This document shows, piece by piece, positions 16,275 through 25,570 of a stretch of 64,000 nucleotides of DNA. The stretch is from Caballeronia sordidicola (GTDB lineage Bacteria > Pseudomonadota > Gammaproteobacteria > Burkholderiales > Burkholderiaceae). Each line of letters opens with the position of its first letter. Positions within the stretch are counted from its first letter, which is position 1. Under the pieces are notes generated by a model. The model did no database searches. It saw only the letters and a program-made list of their open reading frames with translations, and was not told the DNA's origin. A program made the position numbers and the translations under genes. The stretch spans positions 1-64,000 of the forward strand of contig NZ_JNFG01000030.1 of the NCBI RefSeq assembly GCF_000729995.1. The letters are read 5' to 3'.

Positions 16275-17807
16275 ATGTTAAAAAGACCCACTATTTTCTT
16301 TCGGCTAAGAGCGGCTTTAGCGCGCCATCCGAATGCAATAGGTCTAGGCAGCATCGCTTTCTCAGTGATCGTGCTCGGGTTCGCCCTGGCTGTTCTGGTG
16401 CAGGCGCGCCAGGACGCGACCGCTCGCGCTGTCGAGAATGCGGACAACCTCGCGCGCGTCATTGAACATGACATCACCTACACCTCCCAACTCATGGACC
16501 TCTCTATTCGAGCGGCCGTGGACGGTGCACAAGACGCGGACGTCATGCGGCTGCCGGACCACCTGAGACGGGAGCTTCTCTTCGACAGATCCGCTAGCGC
16601 CAGCCAGTACATAGGCTCGTTGTTGTGTCTTGATTCGCGGGGCAGGATCATTGTGGATTCCACAAGCGCGGTTCCGCGCAGCGTGGATCTGGCCGATCGC
16701 ACATGGTTCACCGTTCATCGCGACAATCCGAACCTGGGGCTGTTCGTCAGCCGTCCATTGCAGTCGCGCCTCAATCCAGGCGAAGTCGATCTCATGTTCA
16801 GCCGGCGGGTGAACCATCCTGATGGGTCGTTCGCCGGTGTGGTGGTAGCGGCGTTTCGGCTCGACTATTTCCAGAACTTGCTGTCGGGCGTCAAGCTCGG
16901 GCCCGGTGGGAACATCACGCTCTTGCAGGATGACGGCCATGTGATCCTACGTTATCCGAATGATGGCATCCAGGTCGACGGGAACTTTAGCGGAAGAAAA
17001 AACTTCGAGCGATTCAAGCAGACGCATGAGACGTCGTTCATCAGCACGTCTGGAAACGATGGTGAGGAGCGGCTCTATAACTTCCGCAAGTTCGACAAGC
17101 TGAAGATGATCGTGATCATTGCGCCCGCGACCCGTTACGTCTTCGCGGACTGGACCAGCCGGGCCTGGTACATCGGTATTGTCACTGCGCTGCTGATCGT
17201 TGGGCTGTTATTTGCCGCGCAGCTTCTCTCCGTGGAATTCAGGCACAGGCTGGTCGTGGAGCAGCAGTTGCGCGACATGACCCGTATCGACGGGCTGACG
17301 GGTCTGAGTAACCGCCGCAGTTTGGACGATCGTCTCATGCTCGAATGGCACCGTTCGAAACGCTCGAAAAAACCCCTGGCGCTTTTGTTCGTGGATATCG
17401 ACCGGTTTAAAAGCTACAACGACACGTACGGCCACCAAGCCGGTGACGACGCGTTGACCGCCGTGGCGCAGGCGATCGCGCGTAACAGCCAGCGGCCGGG
17501 CGATATCGCCGCACGTTTTGGGGGCGAGGAGTTCGTCGTGGTGCTGCCGGAAACGGACGGTGCGGCGGCGGCTGTGGTTGCAGCCGCTATCCACGCGGCT
17601 GTGCGTGGACTGGCTATCGAACACAACGGGAGCGAACATGGGGTCATCACGGTGAGCATCGGCGTAGCGTGTACCGACACCGAAGAAGTGTCCGACGCGC
17701 TCGCGCTGATCAAAGCGGCAGACCAAGCCGTGTATCGGGCGAAGGCGTCAGGCAGAAACCAGACCAGCATGGCCGAGCCATTCGGCGGAGCGGCCGTTAC
17801 GACCTAG
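16275..17807 (+). CDS. Membrane diguanylate cyclase with periplasmic dCache sensor
   Basis: 510 residues: first membrane helix about 22-44, a periplasmic double-Cache-like sensor (about 45-290, with DRTWFTVHRDNPNLGLFVS and an NITLLQDDGHVILR strand), second helix about 295-317, then a GGDEF domain. The active-site loop is RFGGEEFVVV (GGEEF near 416-420), which makes c-di-GMP. The inhibitory I-site RxxD (RPGD) lies five residues before it, so product inhibition is expected. The N-terminal metal motif DIDRFKSYNDTYGH is intact. Start ATG 16275 has a weak GGAAG upstream. No partner gene is adjacent. Confidence 0.9.
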   Translation: MLKRPTIFFRLRAALARHPNAIGLGSIAFSVIVLGFALAVLVQARQDATARAVENADNLARVIEHDITYTSQLMDLSIRAAVDGAQDADVMRLPDHLRRELLFDRSASASQYIGSLLCLDSRGRIIVDSTSAVPRSVDLADRTWFTVHRDNPNLGLFVSRPLQSRLNPGEVDLMFSRRVNHPDGSFAGVVVAAFRLDYFQNLLSGVKLGPGGNITLLQDDGHVILRYPNDGIQVDGNFSGRKNFERFKQTHETSFISTSGNDGEERLYNFRKFDKLKMIVIIAPATRYVFADWTSRAWYIGIVTALLIVGLLFAAQLLSVEFRHRLVVEQQLRDMTRIDGLTGLSNRRSLDDRLMLEWHRSKRSKKPLALLFVDIDRFKSYNDTYGHQAGDDALTAVAQAIARNSQRPGDIAARFGGEEFVVVLPETDGAAAAVVAAAIHAAVRGLAIEHNGSEHGVITVSIGVACTDTEEVSDALALIKAADQAVYRAKASGRNQTSMAEPFGGAAVTT

Positions 17808-17928
17808 GTCGGATTTAAGTACCCGCAGCTTCATGCAAGGCCACACACATCAGGTGTGAGCCATTGCTAAAGCGTAATACGCAATGCGCGACCTTAGGCT
17901 GATCCTTAGGCAGATAGTGACGAGCACG

Positions 17929-17974
17929 CGCCCTGGCGTTCGTTTGGCTGGTTTTGAACGAAGAGGCCAGGGCG
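17929..17974. other. Large intergenic hairpin
   Basis: CGCCCTGGC / GCCAGGGCG form a 9-bp outer stem, and GTTCGTT / AACGAA extend it inward with a small bulge. It lies between the convergent cyclase (ends 17807) and the His/Ala-rich gene (ends 18025). There is no U-tract, so it may be a rho-type 3' end or a processing structure. Confidence 0.5.
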
Positions 17975-18024
17975 TTGACGGTGTCCCTCATGTTGCTCGC
18001 GGCAACATTCTTTCAACAGCGCTC

Positions 18025-18495
18025 TCAGGCCGCGCCGGTGACCGGCGCCTTATCACGCATCAACGTAACATGCTGCCGGGCCGCCTCGTTGGCATGAGCT
18101 AGCGCGCGCACGGCTAGGGAAAACGCTAGCTGGGTGTCGTGAGCGACAGCGCTGCGGTCATCGTCGAAGAGTTTGGCTGCGTGTCGCAAATGCTGCGCCG
18201 CCTGCCCATGGAGTTCCGCCGCCGTTGCGTGATGCTGCGCTGCGGTCGTGTTTTCGGCGGAGCCTGTCGGCGCTGGCAATACCGTCGACGCACCCGCGTT
18301 ATGTTTGACGACACTGTTGGCTTCATCTATGGCGTGAAGCGCGTAACCGTGCGCCATGATTGCCTGGTGGGCGGCGTGGTCGTAGTCCTTGCCCGCTCCG
18401 AAATGATGTGACGCCTCGCGGTGAAATCGCGCGGCCTGCTCGTGATGCGACGCTGCGGCTTCGAGATGTCCCTTTTTACTTTGTTTTGTGTTCAT
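18025..18495 (-). CDS. His/Ala-rich helical protein of unknown function
   Basis: 156 residues built of amphipathic helices with repeated HH/AA spacing, for example LEAAASHHEQAARFHREASH and HHATAAELHGQAAQHLRHAA. No signal peptide or membrane helix. Similar small His/Ala-rich proteins seem common in Burkholderiaceae. A metal-binding or structural role is possible but not shown. Start chosen at ATG 18495 because AGGAGGAG lies just upstream; a longer frame to 18564 adds unrelated residues. Confidence 0.7.
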   Translation of the reverse strand: MNTKQSKKGHLEAAASHHEQAARFHREASHHFGAGKDYDHAAHQAIMAHGYALHAIDEANSVVKHNAGASTVLPAPTGSAENTTAAQHHATAAELHGQAAQHLRHAAKLFDDDRSAVAHDTQLAFSLAVRALAHANEAARQHVTLMRDKAPVTGAA

Positions 18496-18660
18496 GGTTG
18501 CTCCTCCTGTACAGCGTGTCCGACTTCGACGTTGGACCCGTTGCGTGAGCCATGCAACCGCCACGCAACCGGCCGGAACCTATCCAATGAATTTACGCTT
18601 CTTCGGTTCGCCAAGGTTTTTTTTCGCAAGCGTCACACGTGCGCCGCCATCGGACAGTTG

Positions 18661-19953
18661 TCAGGAAAGTGCATCCAGCAGGCCATACCACGCCACGCCC
18701 GCGCTGATATAGACGCGCTGCAATGCATGAAAGGGGATCGGTTTGATCGATGTGGGCGGCAGAGGCAACCCCTGTGCCGCACCGCTCATGAACGCGGCCA
18801 GGTGTTTGCCCAGGGTTGTCGCCATGGCGATGCCGCGTCCGTTGTAGCCCAGCGCAATCGTCAAGCCTTCGGCAGGCGTGTGAACATGCGGCAGAAAGTC
18901 CCGTGTAATGGCAATGCGTCCCGCCCATCGATATTCATATTCGATGCCTTCGAGTTGCGGATACATCAACCGCGCCGCGCGTTCAAGGTGCGCCCAATCG
19001 GCGGCAGTACGCGGATCGCGGAAGGGACCGCGGCCGCCCATCAGCAAGCGGCCGGCGGCGTCCTTGCGGAAATACAGCAAGAGCCGCCGCGAGTCCGACG
19101 CGACTTCGCGTCCAGGCAGCACAGTCGCTGCGATATCGTCGGGAAGAGGCCGGGTTGCGACAATGAAACTGTTCGCCGCGATCACCGATTGTGCGAGACC
19201 GGGCCAAAGCGCATCGGTATAACCGTTGGTCGCGAGCAGCACCTGTTTCGCATCGATGACAACACCGCCCGCACAGCGTACGCGCCATCCTTCAGAGCTT
19301 CGTTCAAGCGCGACGGCGCGGGTGGCGCCGTGAATAGCGACACCCGCTGCCATCGCCGCGCGCGCCAGTCCACGCGCGTAACTCAGGGGCTGCACGCTGC
19401 CGGCGCGTTTGTCGATCCAGCCGCCCACGAACGTTTCGGTGCCCAGCCGCTTAGCAACCTGAGAGCGGTCGAGTAGTTCAATAGGCGCACCGCGAGCTTC
19501 CCACTGCCGCGCGCGGGCGTGCAGCGTGCTGAGCAGCTTGTCCGAATGCGTAGGTTGAATCCAGCCATTGCGCGTGGCGTCGCATTGGATATGGTGGCGT
19601 TCGATCAGGTCGAAGACCGTGTCCGCGGCGCCGCCTGCAATCTGCGCGAGTGCTTCGCCATCGCGTGATCCATATCGGCGGATGAGTTCGTCGGGGTCGT
19701 ATTTAAGCCCCGGGATCACCTGGCCGCCGTTGCGGCCGGACGCGCCCCAGCCCGGTTCATTCGCATCGATCACGCAGACTTTCAAGCCGTGCCCGGCAAG
19801 ATGCAAGGCGCTCGACAGACCCGTATAACCCGCCCCGACGATCAGCACATCGGTCTTGACGGAGGTATCGAGCGGCGGGGTATCGACGGCCGGTTCCGCA
19901 GTCGCGGCCCAGAGAGAGGGCGGCAACGGTCGTGCAACTTCAACAAGGCTCAT
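18661..19953 (-). CDS. FAD-dependent amine/amino-acid oxidoreductase (DAO family, PuuB-like)
   Basis: 430 residues. The FAD-binding Rossmann motif is DVLIVGAGYTGLSSALHLA (from about 35). It is followed by VIDANEPGWGASGRNGGQV, typical of the DAO/gamma-glutamylputrescine oxidase branch. The C-terminal FAD contact GYNGRGIAMATTLGK is present. It probably oxidises a secondary amine or amino acid. It is the last gene of a four-gene minus-strand unit (binding protein, permease, ATPase, oxidase) with a 9-base gap to the ATPase, so the transporter likely delivers its substrate. Confidence 0.85.
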   Translation of the reverse strand: MSLVEVARPLPPSLWAATAEPAVDTPPLDTSVKTDVLIVGAGYTGLSSALHLAGHGLKVCVIDANEPGWGASGRNGGQVIPGLKYDPDELIRRYGSRDGEALAQIAGGAADTVFDLIERHHIQCDATRNGWIQPTHSDKLLSTLHARARQWEARGAPIELLDRSQVAKRLGTETFVGGWIDKRAGSVQPLSYARGLARAAMAAGVAIHGATRAVALERSSEGWRVRCAGGVVIDAKQVLLATNGYTDALWPGLAQSVIAANSFIVATRPLPDDIAATVLPGREVASDSRRLLLYFRKDAAGRLLMGGRGPFRDPRTAADWAHLERAARLMYPQLEGIEYEYRWAGRIAITRDFLPHVHTPAEGLTIALGYNGRGIAMATTLGKHLAAFMSGAAQGLPLPPTSIKPIPFHALQRVYISAGVAWYGLLDALS

Positions 19954-19962
19954 GTTGGATAT

Positions 19963-20709
19963 TCAGGTCGAAGGCGCGTCGGAGGAGGTGAGCACCCGGC
20001 GCAGGAAATCGCGCGTGCGAGGATGTTGCGGACGTTCGAGAAGATCGGCTGCGGCGCCTTCCTCGCAGATGGTGCCGTCGTAGAGAAAGCACACCCTGTC
20101 CGCCACTTCGCGCGCAAAGCTCATTTCGTGCGTGACGACAATCATCGTCATGCCGTCATAGGCAAGCTGGCGCATGACGCTCAGGACCTCACCGACCAGC
20201 TCCGGATCAAGCGCGGAGGTAGGTTCGTCGAACAGGATGGCCTTGGGCTCCATGGCGAGCGCGCGGGCGATCGCCACGCGTTGCTGCTGGCCGCCTGACA
20301 ATTCCGACGGATAAGCGTCCATACGATGCCCGAGCCCGACCTTGTCGAGCAGATGGCGCGCCTTGTCCCGGGCCTGCACACGGCCTTCTTTTTTCACGAA
20401 CACCGGACCCTCGCAGACGTTCTCCAGCGCGGTACGGTGCGGCCACAGGTTGAAGCGCTGGAACACCATGCCCACTTGCATGCGCAATTCGTGAATGTGA
20501 TGCGAGCGGGCATCGACTGCTCTGCCATCCACGGTGATCGTGCCGGCGTCATGCGTTTCCAGGCCGTTGATGCAACGCAGGAGCGTTGATTTACCCGACC
20601 CCGACGGGCCGATCAGGCAGACCACCTGACCCGCTTCCACGTTGAGGCTGACGCCCTTGAGCACTTCCTGATCGTGGAAGCGTTTATGAATCGATTCGAC
20701 CTTGATCAT
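19963..20709 (-). CDS. Polar amino-acid ABC transporter, ATP-binding protein
   Basis: 248 residues. Walker A GPSGSGKSTLLRCIN is near 33-47, signature LSGGQQQRVAIARAL near 137, Walker B AILFDEPTSALDPELVGEV, and H-loop VVTHEMSFA. The sequence is of the GlnQ/HisP type. It overlaps the permease gene by 4 bases (20706-20709), indicating translational coupling. Confidence 0.92.
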   Translation of the reverse strand: MIKVESIHKRFHDQEVLKGVSLNVEAGQVVCLIGPSGSGKSTLLRCINGLETHDAGTITVDGRAVDARSHHIHELRMQVGMVFQRFNLWPHRTALENVCEGPVFVKKEGRVQARDKARHLLDKVGLGHRMDAYPSELSGGQQQRVAIARALAMEPKAILFDEPTSALDPELVGEVLSVMRQLAYDGMTMIVVTHEMSFAREVADRVCFLYDGTICEEGAAADLLERPQHPRTRDFLRRVLTSSDAPST

Positions 20710-21362
20710 CGTTTCCCCTTGAGGCCGAGACGGCGTTCGAGGCGGCGCAAGCCATAGACGAGCGGCAGGCTGAGCGCGAGATAGAGCAACGCGACCAGCG
20801 TGAATACCGTCATGTTCTGGAAGGTCGACGATGCAATCAGCTGCCCGGCACGCGTCATTTCAGCGACCGTGATGGTGGATGCAAGCGACGAGTCCTTCAA
20901 CATCATCACGAGCGTGTTGCCGTAGGACGGCAGTGCGATCTTGAACGCTTGCGGCAACACCACGCGGCGCATGATCAGTCCGCCGCGCATGCCGATGGAT
21001 TGCGCCGCTTCTATCTGACCGTGATCGATCGCCTGGATACCCGCGCGAAAATTCTCCGCCTGATAGACGGAATAGGCGATGCCCAGCCCGATAAAACCAG
21101 CCTGGAACGCTGACAAACTCACGCCGAGATCGGGCAGGACGAAGTAGATATAAAAGAGCTGGACGATGATCGGCAGACCGCGGATCACGTTGATGAACGT
21201 CGAGGCCGCGTGCGAGGCGACCTTGTTCGACGACACGCGCATCAGCGCCAGCAGGAGTCCGAGCAGCGTGCTCAGGATGAACGAGCAGAAGGTGATCTCG
21301 ATCGTGACGACCGCGCCTTTCAGCAGGATCGGCAGGAACTCGATGGCGTTCTGGAAGAACAT
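20706..21362 (-). CDS. Polar amino-acid ABC transporter, permease
   Basis: 218 residues with about five membrane helices. It has the HisM/GlnP-type EAA motif (EAAQSIGMRGGLIMRRVVLP) and the early NVIRGLPIIVQLFYIYFVLP, which marks the family. As the only permease gene in the operon it probably acts as a homodimer. The binding-protein gene lies 31 bases upstream. Confidence 0.92.
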   Translation of the reverse strand: MFFQNAIEFLPILLKGAVVTIEITFCSFILSTLLGLLLALMRVSSNKVASHAASTFINVIRGLPIIVQLFYIYFVLPDLGVSLSAFQAGFIGLGIAYSVYQAENFRAGIQAIDHGQIEAAQSIGMRGGLIMRRVVLPQAFKIALPSYGNTLVMMLKDSSLASTITVAEMTRAGQLIASSTFQNMTVFTLVALLYLALSLPLVYGLRRLERRLGLKGKR

Positions 21363-21393
21363 GGCTTCAATCCTCTCTGTGCTGAGGATGTGT

Positions 21394-22161
21394 TTATTCC
21401 ACCTGCCACTTCTTGATGATCTGCATCAGGGTGCCGTCCGCCTTGATCTTCTTGATGCCTGCGTTCAACTGGTCGAGCGTCGCTGTGTCCCCCTTGCGTA
21501 CGACGAAGCAGACCTGACCCACCACTTCCGGCTGATACTCGTTGACCAGACGCAATTGCGGATTCGGGTTGTGCTGAAGCTGGTAAGCAATGATCGGATG
21601 GTCGCCGAAGCCGGCCTTGATGCGTCCAAGCGCGACGTCGCGCATGATGTCGGCGACGGAATCGTAGGTGCGCACTTCCTTGAAAATACCTTTCTTGTTA
21701 AGCGCGTCGACAAACGCCGTGCCAACCTGAGCGCCCACCACTTCGCCTTTGAGCGAGTCCATTGACGGGTATTTGCCGGTGTCGTCAGCGCGCACGATGA
21801 GGCCTTCGCCATACGAATACACCGTGTCCGAGAAGTCGACGACTTGCTGGCGCGCCGGCGTCTTCAGCATGGCGGCAGAAATAATGTCGATCTTCTTCGT
21901 GGTCAGCGACGGAATTAGTGAGGAGAACGTTGTTTGTTCAATACTGACGTCAAAGCCTGACGCCTTTCCGGTCGCCGTGATGGCATCGACCAGCAAGCCC
22001 TGGATCGAGTTGGACTTGACGTCGAGGAACGTGAACGGCACGCCCGTCGCCGTCGCCCCGACCGTATAAGTGGCGGCAGCGGCCACCGACAGGGCCGGCG
22101 CGCCCGCGAGCAGCAATCCCGTTGCAAAGACACAGGCGAAGCGTTTGACGAACTGGAACAT
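21394..22161 (-). CDS. Amino-acid ABC transporter, periplasmic binding protein
   Basis: 255 residues. Signal peptide MFQFVKRFACVFATGLLLAG, cleavage near AAA, then a type-2 periplasmic binding fold (VGATATGVPFTFLDVKSNSI, SLIPSLTTKKIDIISAAM, KYPSMDSLKGEVVGAQVGT). Start at ATG 22161 with GGAGAG just upstream. A longer frame to 22329 runs into the regulator's control region and is rejected. First gene of the operon and divergent from the IclR regulator. The ligand is unknown. Confidence 0.9.
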   Translation of the reverse strand: MFQFVKRFACVFATGLLLAGAPALSVAAAATYTVGATATGVPFTFLDVKSNSIQGLLVDAITATGKASGFDVSIEQTTFSSLIPSLTTKKIDIISAAMLKTPARQQVVDFSDTVYSYGEGLIVRADDTGKYPSMDSLKGEVVGAQVGTAFVDALNKKGIFKEVRTYDSVADIMRDVALGRIKAGFGDHPIIAYQLQHNPNPQLRLVNEYQPEVVGQVCFVVRKGDTATLDQLNAGIKKIKADGTLMQIIKKWQVE

Positions 22162-22247
22162 GAGGCTCTCCACTGATTGGGAAGGATCGGTCAAAAAATC
22201 GGTAAATGATGTTTGACGTATCTTATTCGAGACAAAAAAATCGTCAA

Positions 22248-22272
22248 TCGAAATATACGTATCGATATTCGA
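22248..22272. promoter_or_regulatory. Candidate IclR operator
   Basis: TCGAAATAT and ATATTCGA flank an 8-base centre, forming a near-palindrome in the 166-base divergent region between the binding protein and IclR genes. The symmetric AT-rich layout suits an IclR dimer; function is inference. Confidence 0.45.
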
Positions 22273-22327
22273 TATGGTAGTGTTGCATAATGATCTCGAA
22301 CCGTGAGCCAAACAATTGGGTAAATCC

Positions 22328-23161
22328 ATGAACCGAACCAGACCGGACCTTCAAGCGGACGTGCCTGCAATGGCTGTTGATGCGCCAGATGCACCGGATG
22401 CGCTGTTTAATCAGTCGCTGGAGAAGGGCATTGCGGTTTTGCGAGCGTTCAGCGCGCAGCGGCGAACGATGACGCTACCGGAGGTCGCGGAGGCAACGTC
22501 GATCACGAAGAGTTCGGCGCAGCGCATGATCTACACGCTGGAAAAGCTCGGATATGTGAAGAAACATCCGCGCACCAAGCGTTACCAGCTTGCGGTGAAG
22601 GCGATGCAGATTGGCTTTAACTACCTGTCCGCGGATACGTTGATCGATGTCGCCAATCCGTTCCTGTCCGAGCTGACGAATGTAACGGGGGAGACGACCA
22701 ACCTGACCGAGCCGGATGGGGTCGAGATGGTTTATGTCGCGCGCTTTGTGTGTACGAAATTCTTGCCAATTCACATGCCTATTGGCAGTCGCATCCCCAT
22801 GTATTGCACAGCGTCAGGGAGGGCCTATCTGGCGGCGTTGCCGGAGGATGAGTCACGCGTGCTGCTGGAGGGGAGTGAGCGTGTGGTGCATACGCAGTAC
22901 ACGGTGACGGATCTCGGCGAGATTGATTCTCGGCTGGTGCAGGGGCGGCTTAGCGGGTATGCGTCGAACAGGGAGGAGTTGTTTATCGGCGATATGACCA
23001 TTGCAGCGGCCGTGGTCGACGGGGAGCGGCGACCGGTGGCGTCGGTGCATGTCGTGGCGCCCACGAGCCGCTGGTCGCTCGCCGAAGCAGAGCAGCGCTT
23101 GGCGCCTGCGGTGATTGATTGCGCGCGCGGAATCAGCAATTCGATCCGTACGCTGGGATAG
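22328..23161 (+). CDS. IclR-family transcriptional regulator
   Basis: 277 residues. N-terminal winged HTH (about 33-95, with LEKGIAVLRAFSAQRRTMTL and ITKSSAQRMIYTLEKLGYV), then the IclR effector domain (about 108-275) with IGSRIPMYCTASGRAYLA, the family's conserved block. It starts at ATG 22328, divergent from the ABC-oxidase operon, which it most likely regulates together with itself. Confidence 0.92.
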   Translation: MNRTRPDLQADVPAMAVDAPDAPDALFNQSLEKGIAVLRAFSAQRRTMTLPEVAEATSITKSSAQRMIYTLEKLGYVKKHPRTKRYQLAVKAMQIGFNYLSADTLIDVANPFLSELTNVTGETTNLTEPDGVEMVYVARFVCTKFLPIHMPIGSRIPMYCTASGRAYLAALPEDESRVLLEGSERVVHTQYTVTDLGEIDSRLVQGRLSGYASNREELFIGDMTIAAAVVDGERRPVASVHVVAPTSRWSLAEAEQRLAPAVIDCARGISNSIRTLG

Positions 23162-23163
23162 GT

Positions 23164-23214
23164 TTTTCGTTCGCACTCCTCCAGCTGAACCCCTTGGACG
23201 GGTGCGAACGAAAA
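23164..23214. repeat. Perfect 13-bp inverted repeat between convergent genes
   Basis: TTTTCGTTCGCAC (23164-23176) and GTGCGAACGAAAA (23202-23214) flank a 25-base loop. It sits directly after the iclR stop and before the Gly-zipper gene end. Likely a transcription end structure for both genes, though the loop is long. Confidence 0.65.
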
Positions 23215-23235
23215 TGTGCCTGCTTCAATACCCCG

Positions 23236-23772
23236 TCAATACCCCGGCGGCGGAGGCGGCGGCATTCCGGGCGGCGGTGGCGGAGGAGGGGGTTGCGTCG
23301 AATAAACGCCTTGCGGCGGCGCTGCGCTCATCATGCGCCCGCGCATTGGCACCCGATTACCGTTCGCATACATGCACTGCAGGTAAGCATAGTCATAGCG
23401 CCGCTGAACGTCGTAGGCCGAACCTTGGGTGTTGCTCGCACCAAACATACTGCCGGCCAGCAAGCCGGCGCCGGCGCCAATAGCTGCACCCGAACCGCCG
23501 CCGAACGCCGCACCTGCCGCTGCGCCCAACGCGGTACCGACCACCGCACTGCCCACCGCGCTGTTGCTGACGGCCTGATTGGTCGAGTCACCGCCAACCT
23601 GCTGATACGCGAACTGGCGACACGAACCGTCATCTGCGCGGAACTGGTCGAAAGTCTTGTTCGTGCCGGGAAGGGCCATTACGCTCGGTCCCTGAGGCAC
23701 TACGGCGCAACCGCCAAGAATGCCCAGCGACACCCCCATCGAAACGAGTAATGCAAGTCTTGGATACTTCAT
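23236..23772 (-). CDS. Glycine-zipper outer-membrane-type lipoprotein
   Basis: 178 residues. A lipobox (LGILGGC, Cys22) follows a short signal. A central Gly/Ala-rich glycine-zipper pair of helices (about 70-112) is typical of 2TM/YMGG proteins that insert in or span the envelope. The C-terminus is a Pro-rich tail (PPPPPPPPGMPPPPPP). The family has structural roles in the cell envelope. The next upstream gene on the same strand also encodes a secreted Pro-rich protein, 25 bases away. Confidence 0.8.
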   Translation of the reverse strand: MKYPRLALLVSMGVSLGILGGCAVVPQGPSVMALPGTNKTFDQFRADDGSCRQFAYQQVGGDSTNQAVSNSAVGSAVVGTALGAAAGAAFGGGSGAAIGAGAGLLAGSMFGASNTQGSAYDVQRRYDYAYLQCMYANGNRVPMRGRMMSAAPPQGVYSTQPPPPPPPPGMPPPPPPGY

Positions 23773-23797
23773 GACGCTTTGATCTTCCGTTCAAGGA

Positions 23798-24169
23798 TTA
23801 CTGAGAGTTGCCTGGCTGCGGCGCCACGGGACGCCAGCCGGCCGGGCATTCCTTCACATACGGGTAATACGCTTTCGATGCCTCGCAGTAGTACCAGGAC
23901 CCGCCTTGTTGTCCAGAGGCATCGGCCGATGGCCCCGGACCCTGCGCGGGTCCCTGTTCGACGTAGTTCACCGGCGGCGCCGGCACAGCCATGACCGGCG
24001 GGTAAACGGGCGCATAAGGGTAGTAATACGGAACGGGCGCAACTGGATAGTAATAAGGCAATCCCACCCCCACACCCACAAAAACACGTGCAGCATCTGC
24101 CGGCACGCAGATACAGGCTGCGGCGACAGCCACCGCCGCCAGCGGCAAGCAAGAATTCAGGCGTTTCAC
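23798..24169 (-). CDS. Secreted Tyr/Pro-rich protein of unknown function
   Basis: 123 residues. Signal peptide to about PADA, then a segment with repeated PYYYP motifs and a C-terminal module GSWYYCEASKAYYPYVKEC with two cysteines that probably form a disulfide. The C-terminal module resembles a short domain seen in other proteobacterial exported proteins. Start chosen at GTG 24169, since GGAGA lies 6 bases upstream; an ATG at 24199 lacks such a site. Likely co-transcribed with the Gly-zipper lipoprotein gene. Confidence 0.7.
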   Translation of the reverse strand: MKRLNSCLPLAAVAVAAACICVPADAARVFVGVGVGLPYYYPVAPVPYYYPYAPVYPPVMAVPAPPVNYVEQGPAQGPGPSADASGQQGGSWYYCEASKAYYPYVKECPAGWRPVAPQPGNSQ

Positions 24170-24847
24170 GACATTTCTCCCAACCTGGTTTGACGACACG
24201 CTCCCCCGATTCCTTTATCGCAAGCAGATATCGGACCGTCCCGCCATCCGCTGCATTAAAGGAGCACAACTGAACGCTAATTCAGTTGACCACGAAGTGC
24301 CATTACAGACGTTACGCGCCATTTTTCCGATCGTTACAAAACGGCATTTAACGCCCCTATTCGCAAGATGATTGACAGCGTTCAGTAATATTTTCTTTGA
24401 AAACCGATCGTGAAATCGTCTGTCATTTTGCGCGCTTGCAAGCGGATACAAGCATTCGCCCATTTATCACGCTGTATGGTTCTTAAGATTGAAAACGATC
24501 AGCTCGCCCGAAAATTCCAGGCGCGCCGTGTTGTTCACATGAGACGCCGAATCGTCATCAGGCACAAGAGCGGCCGCCCGCGAACGTGTGCGCGCGCAAC
24601 GGTCGGCGCGAAGGGCGGTTGGATCGAAGAGAAGAGAACGGACTGACGCAGCGGTGGAGGAAGCAAAAGCGCGGCGCTTCGTGGTGGTGAAGTACGCAAC
24701 GGTGGCCGGCAACGGGAGCAGCGAAGCCGGATAAAGCTGTGGTGCGGCAGCGGTTCCGGCCGCGCCATGATGCGGACCTTGACGCCTGTCCCGTGGTCCG
24801 CGAACAGGTGAAACGCGGACCACCGGTGTCAAGCCGCACAATCCCGC
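24170..24847. other. Long intergenic region with two hairpins
   Basis: About 680 bases without a credible gene. It holds a small palindrome CAACTGAA / TTCAGTTG (24267-24288) upstream of the Tyr/Pro-rich gene. Close to the anti-sigma stop it holds a perfect 10-bp stem GTGGTCCGCG / CGCGGACCAC (24793-24823) that probably marks the end of the sigma operon transcript. The other open frames look accidental. Confidence 0.55.
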
Positions 24848-25570
24848 TTATTGCCGCGTTCCCGCTCTGATCGCTTCGGCGAAACGTTTGATGTAGACCG
24901 CCGATGCATCGCTGATTGCCCAATACACCATGCCGTCCTGACGCCACTCGACCAGTGAATAACCATCGTCGGATTGCGTGACCAGGGGCGTGGACGACGA
25001 CGCGCTTTTGCCATCGCCTTTGCCGTGATCATCGGGGAAGACGTACAAGTCGATCGGATGCTTCAGATACCGGTAGATCATCACGGCAACGGGGCGATGA
25101 TCCACATAGTCCAGCCGCCCGCCGACCAGCGGAAAGCCTTGCGCCTGGGGATCGACCACGGGCGGCGCATAGTCAATACGCCCGTTGAACCAGGGCTTGA
25201 CCGTATGCTGGTCGCTCGACAGCACATCCATCGTGCGCTCCGACATCAGCGCCCGTACATGGCTTGCGACGATCTCCTGTTGCACATCCGCGCCACGGGG
25301 CGGCTGCTGGGTCCAGAGCAGCGTCATGAAGACCAGCGAGCACAAGCCGATTCCCGCGACTCCGCCGCCGATGAACGGCAGGCCCGCCATGCGCCATGAC
25401 CCGTTCCAGAACGATGGCTTTTGCTGCGCTTCCTTAGCTTCCTTAGCTTCCTTGGCGGCTTCGGCGTTTAACCGCGCCTGCACCTGCGCACGCAGGGATT
25501 GCGGTGCCCGTTCGTAAAGCGAGCCGTCACGCAGCTTTTCAGCAAGAGATGAATTAGATCTAGTTTCCAC
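24848..25570 (-). CDS. Membrane anti-sigma factor
   Basis: 240 residues. The cytoplasmic N-terminus (LAEKLRDGSLYERAPQSLRAQVQARL) is of the kind that binds an ECF sigma factor. It is followed by a short triple AKE repeat (about 39-47), one membrane helix (about 62-88) and a periplasmic domain. Start GTG 25570 overlaps the sigma stop by 11 bases, with AGGAG 7 bases upstream, so it is translationally coupled to the sigma gene. No zinc-binding HxxxCxxC motif is visible, so it is not a ZAS-type anti-sigma. Confidence 0.85.
   Translation of the reverse strand: METRSNSSLAEKLRDGSLYERAPQSLRAQVQARLNAEAAKEAKEAKEAQQKPSFWNGSWRMAGLPFIGGGVAGIGLCSLVFMTLLWTQQPPRGADVQQEIVASHVRALMSERTMDVLSSDQHTVKPWFNGRIDYAPPVVDPQAQGFPLVGGRLDYVDHRPVAVMIYRYLKHPIDLYVFPDDHGKGDGKSASSSTPLVTQSDDGYSLVEWRQDGMVYWAISDASAVYIKRFAEAIRAGTRQ

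Noticed and set aside
24410..24947. Short frames on both strands between the Tyr/Pro-rich gene and anti-sigma gene
   Set aside because: Basic, low-complexity products with no start signal; overlapping frames contradict each other.
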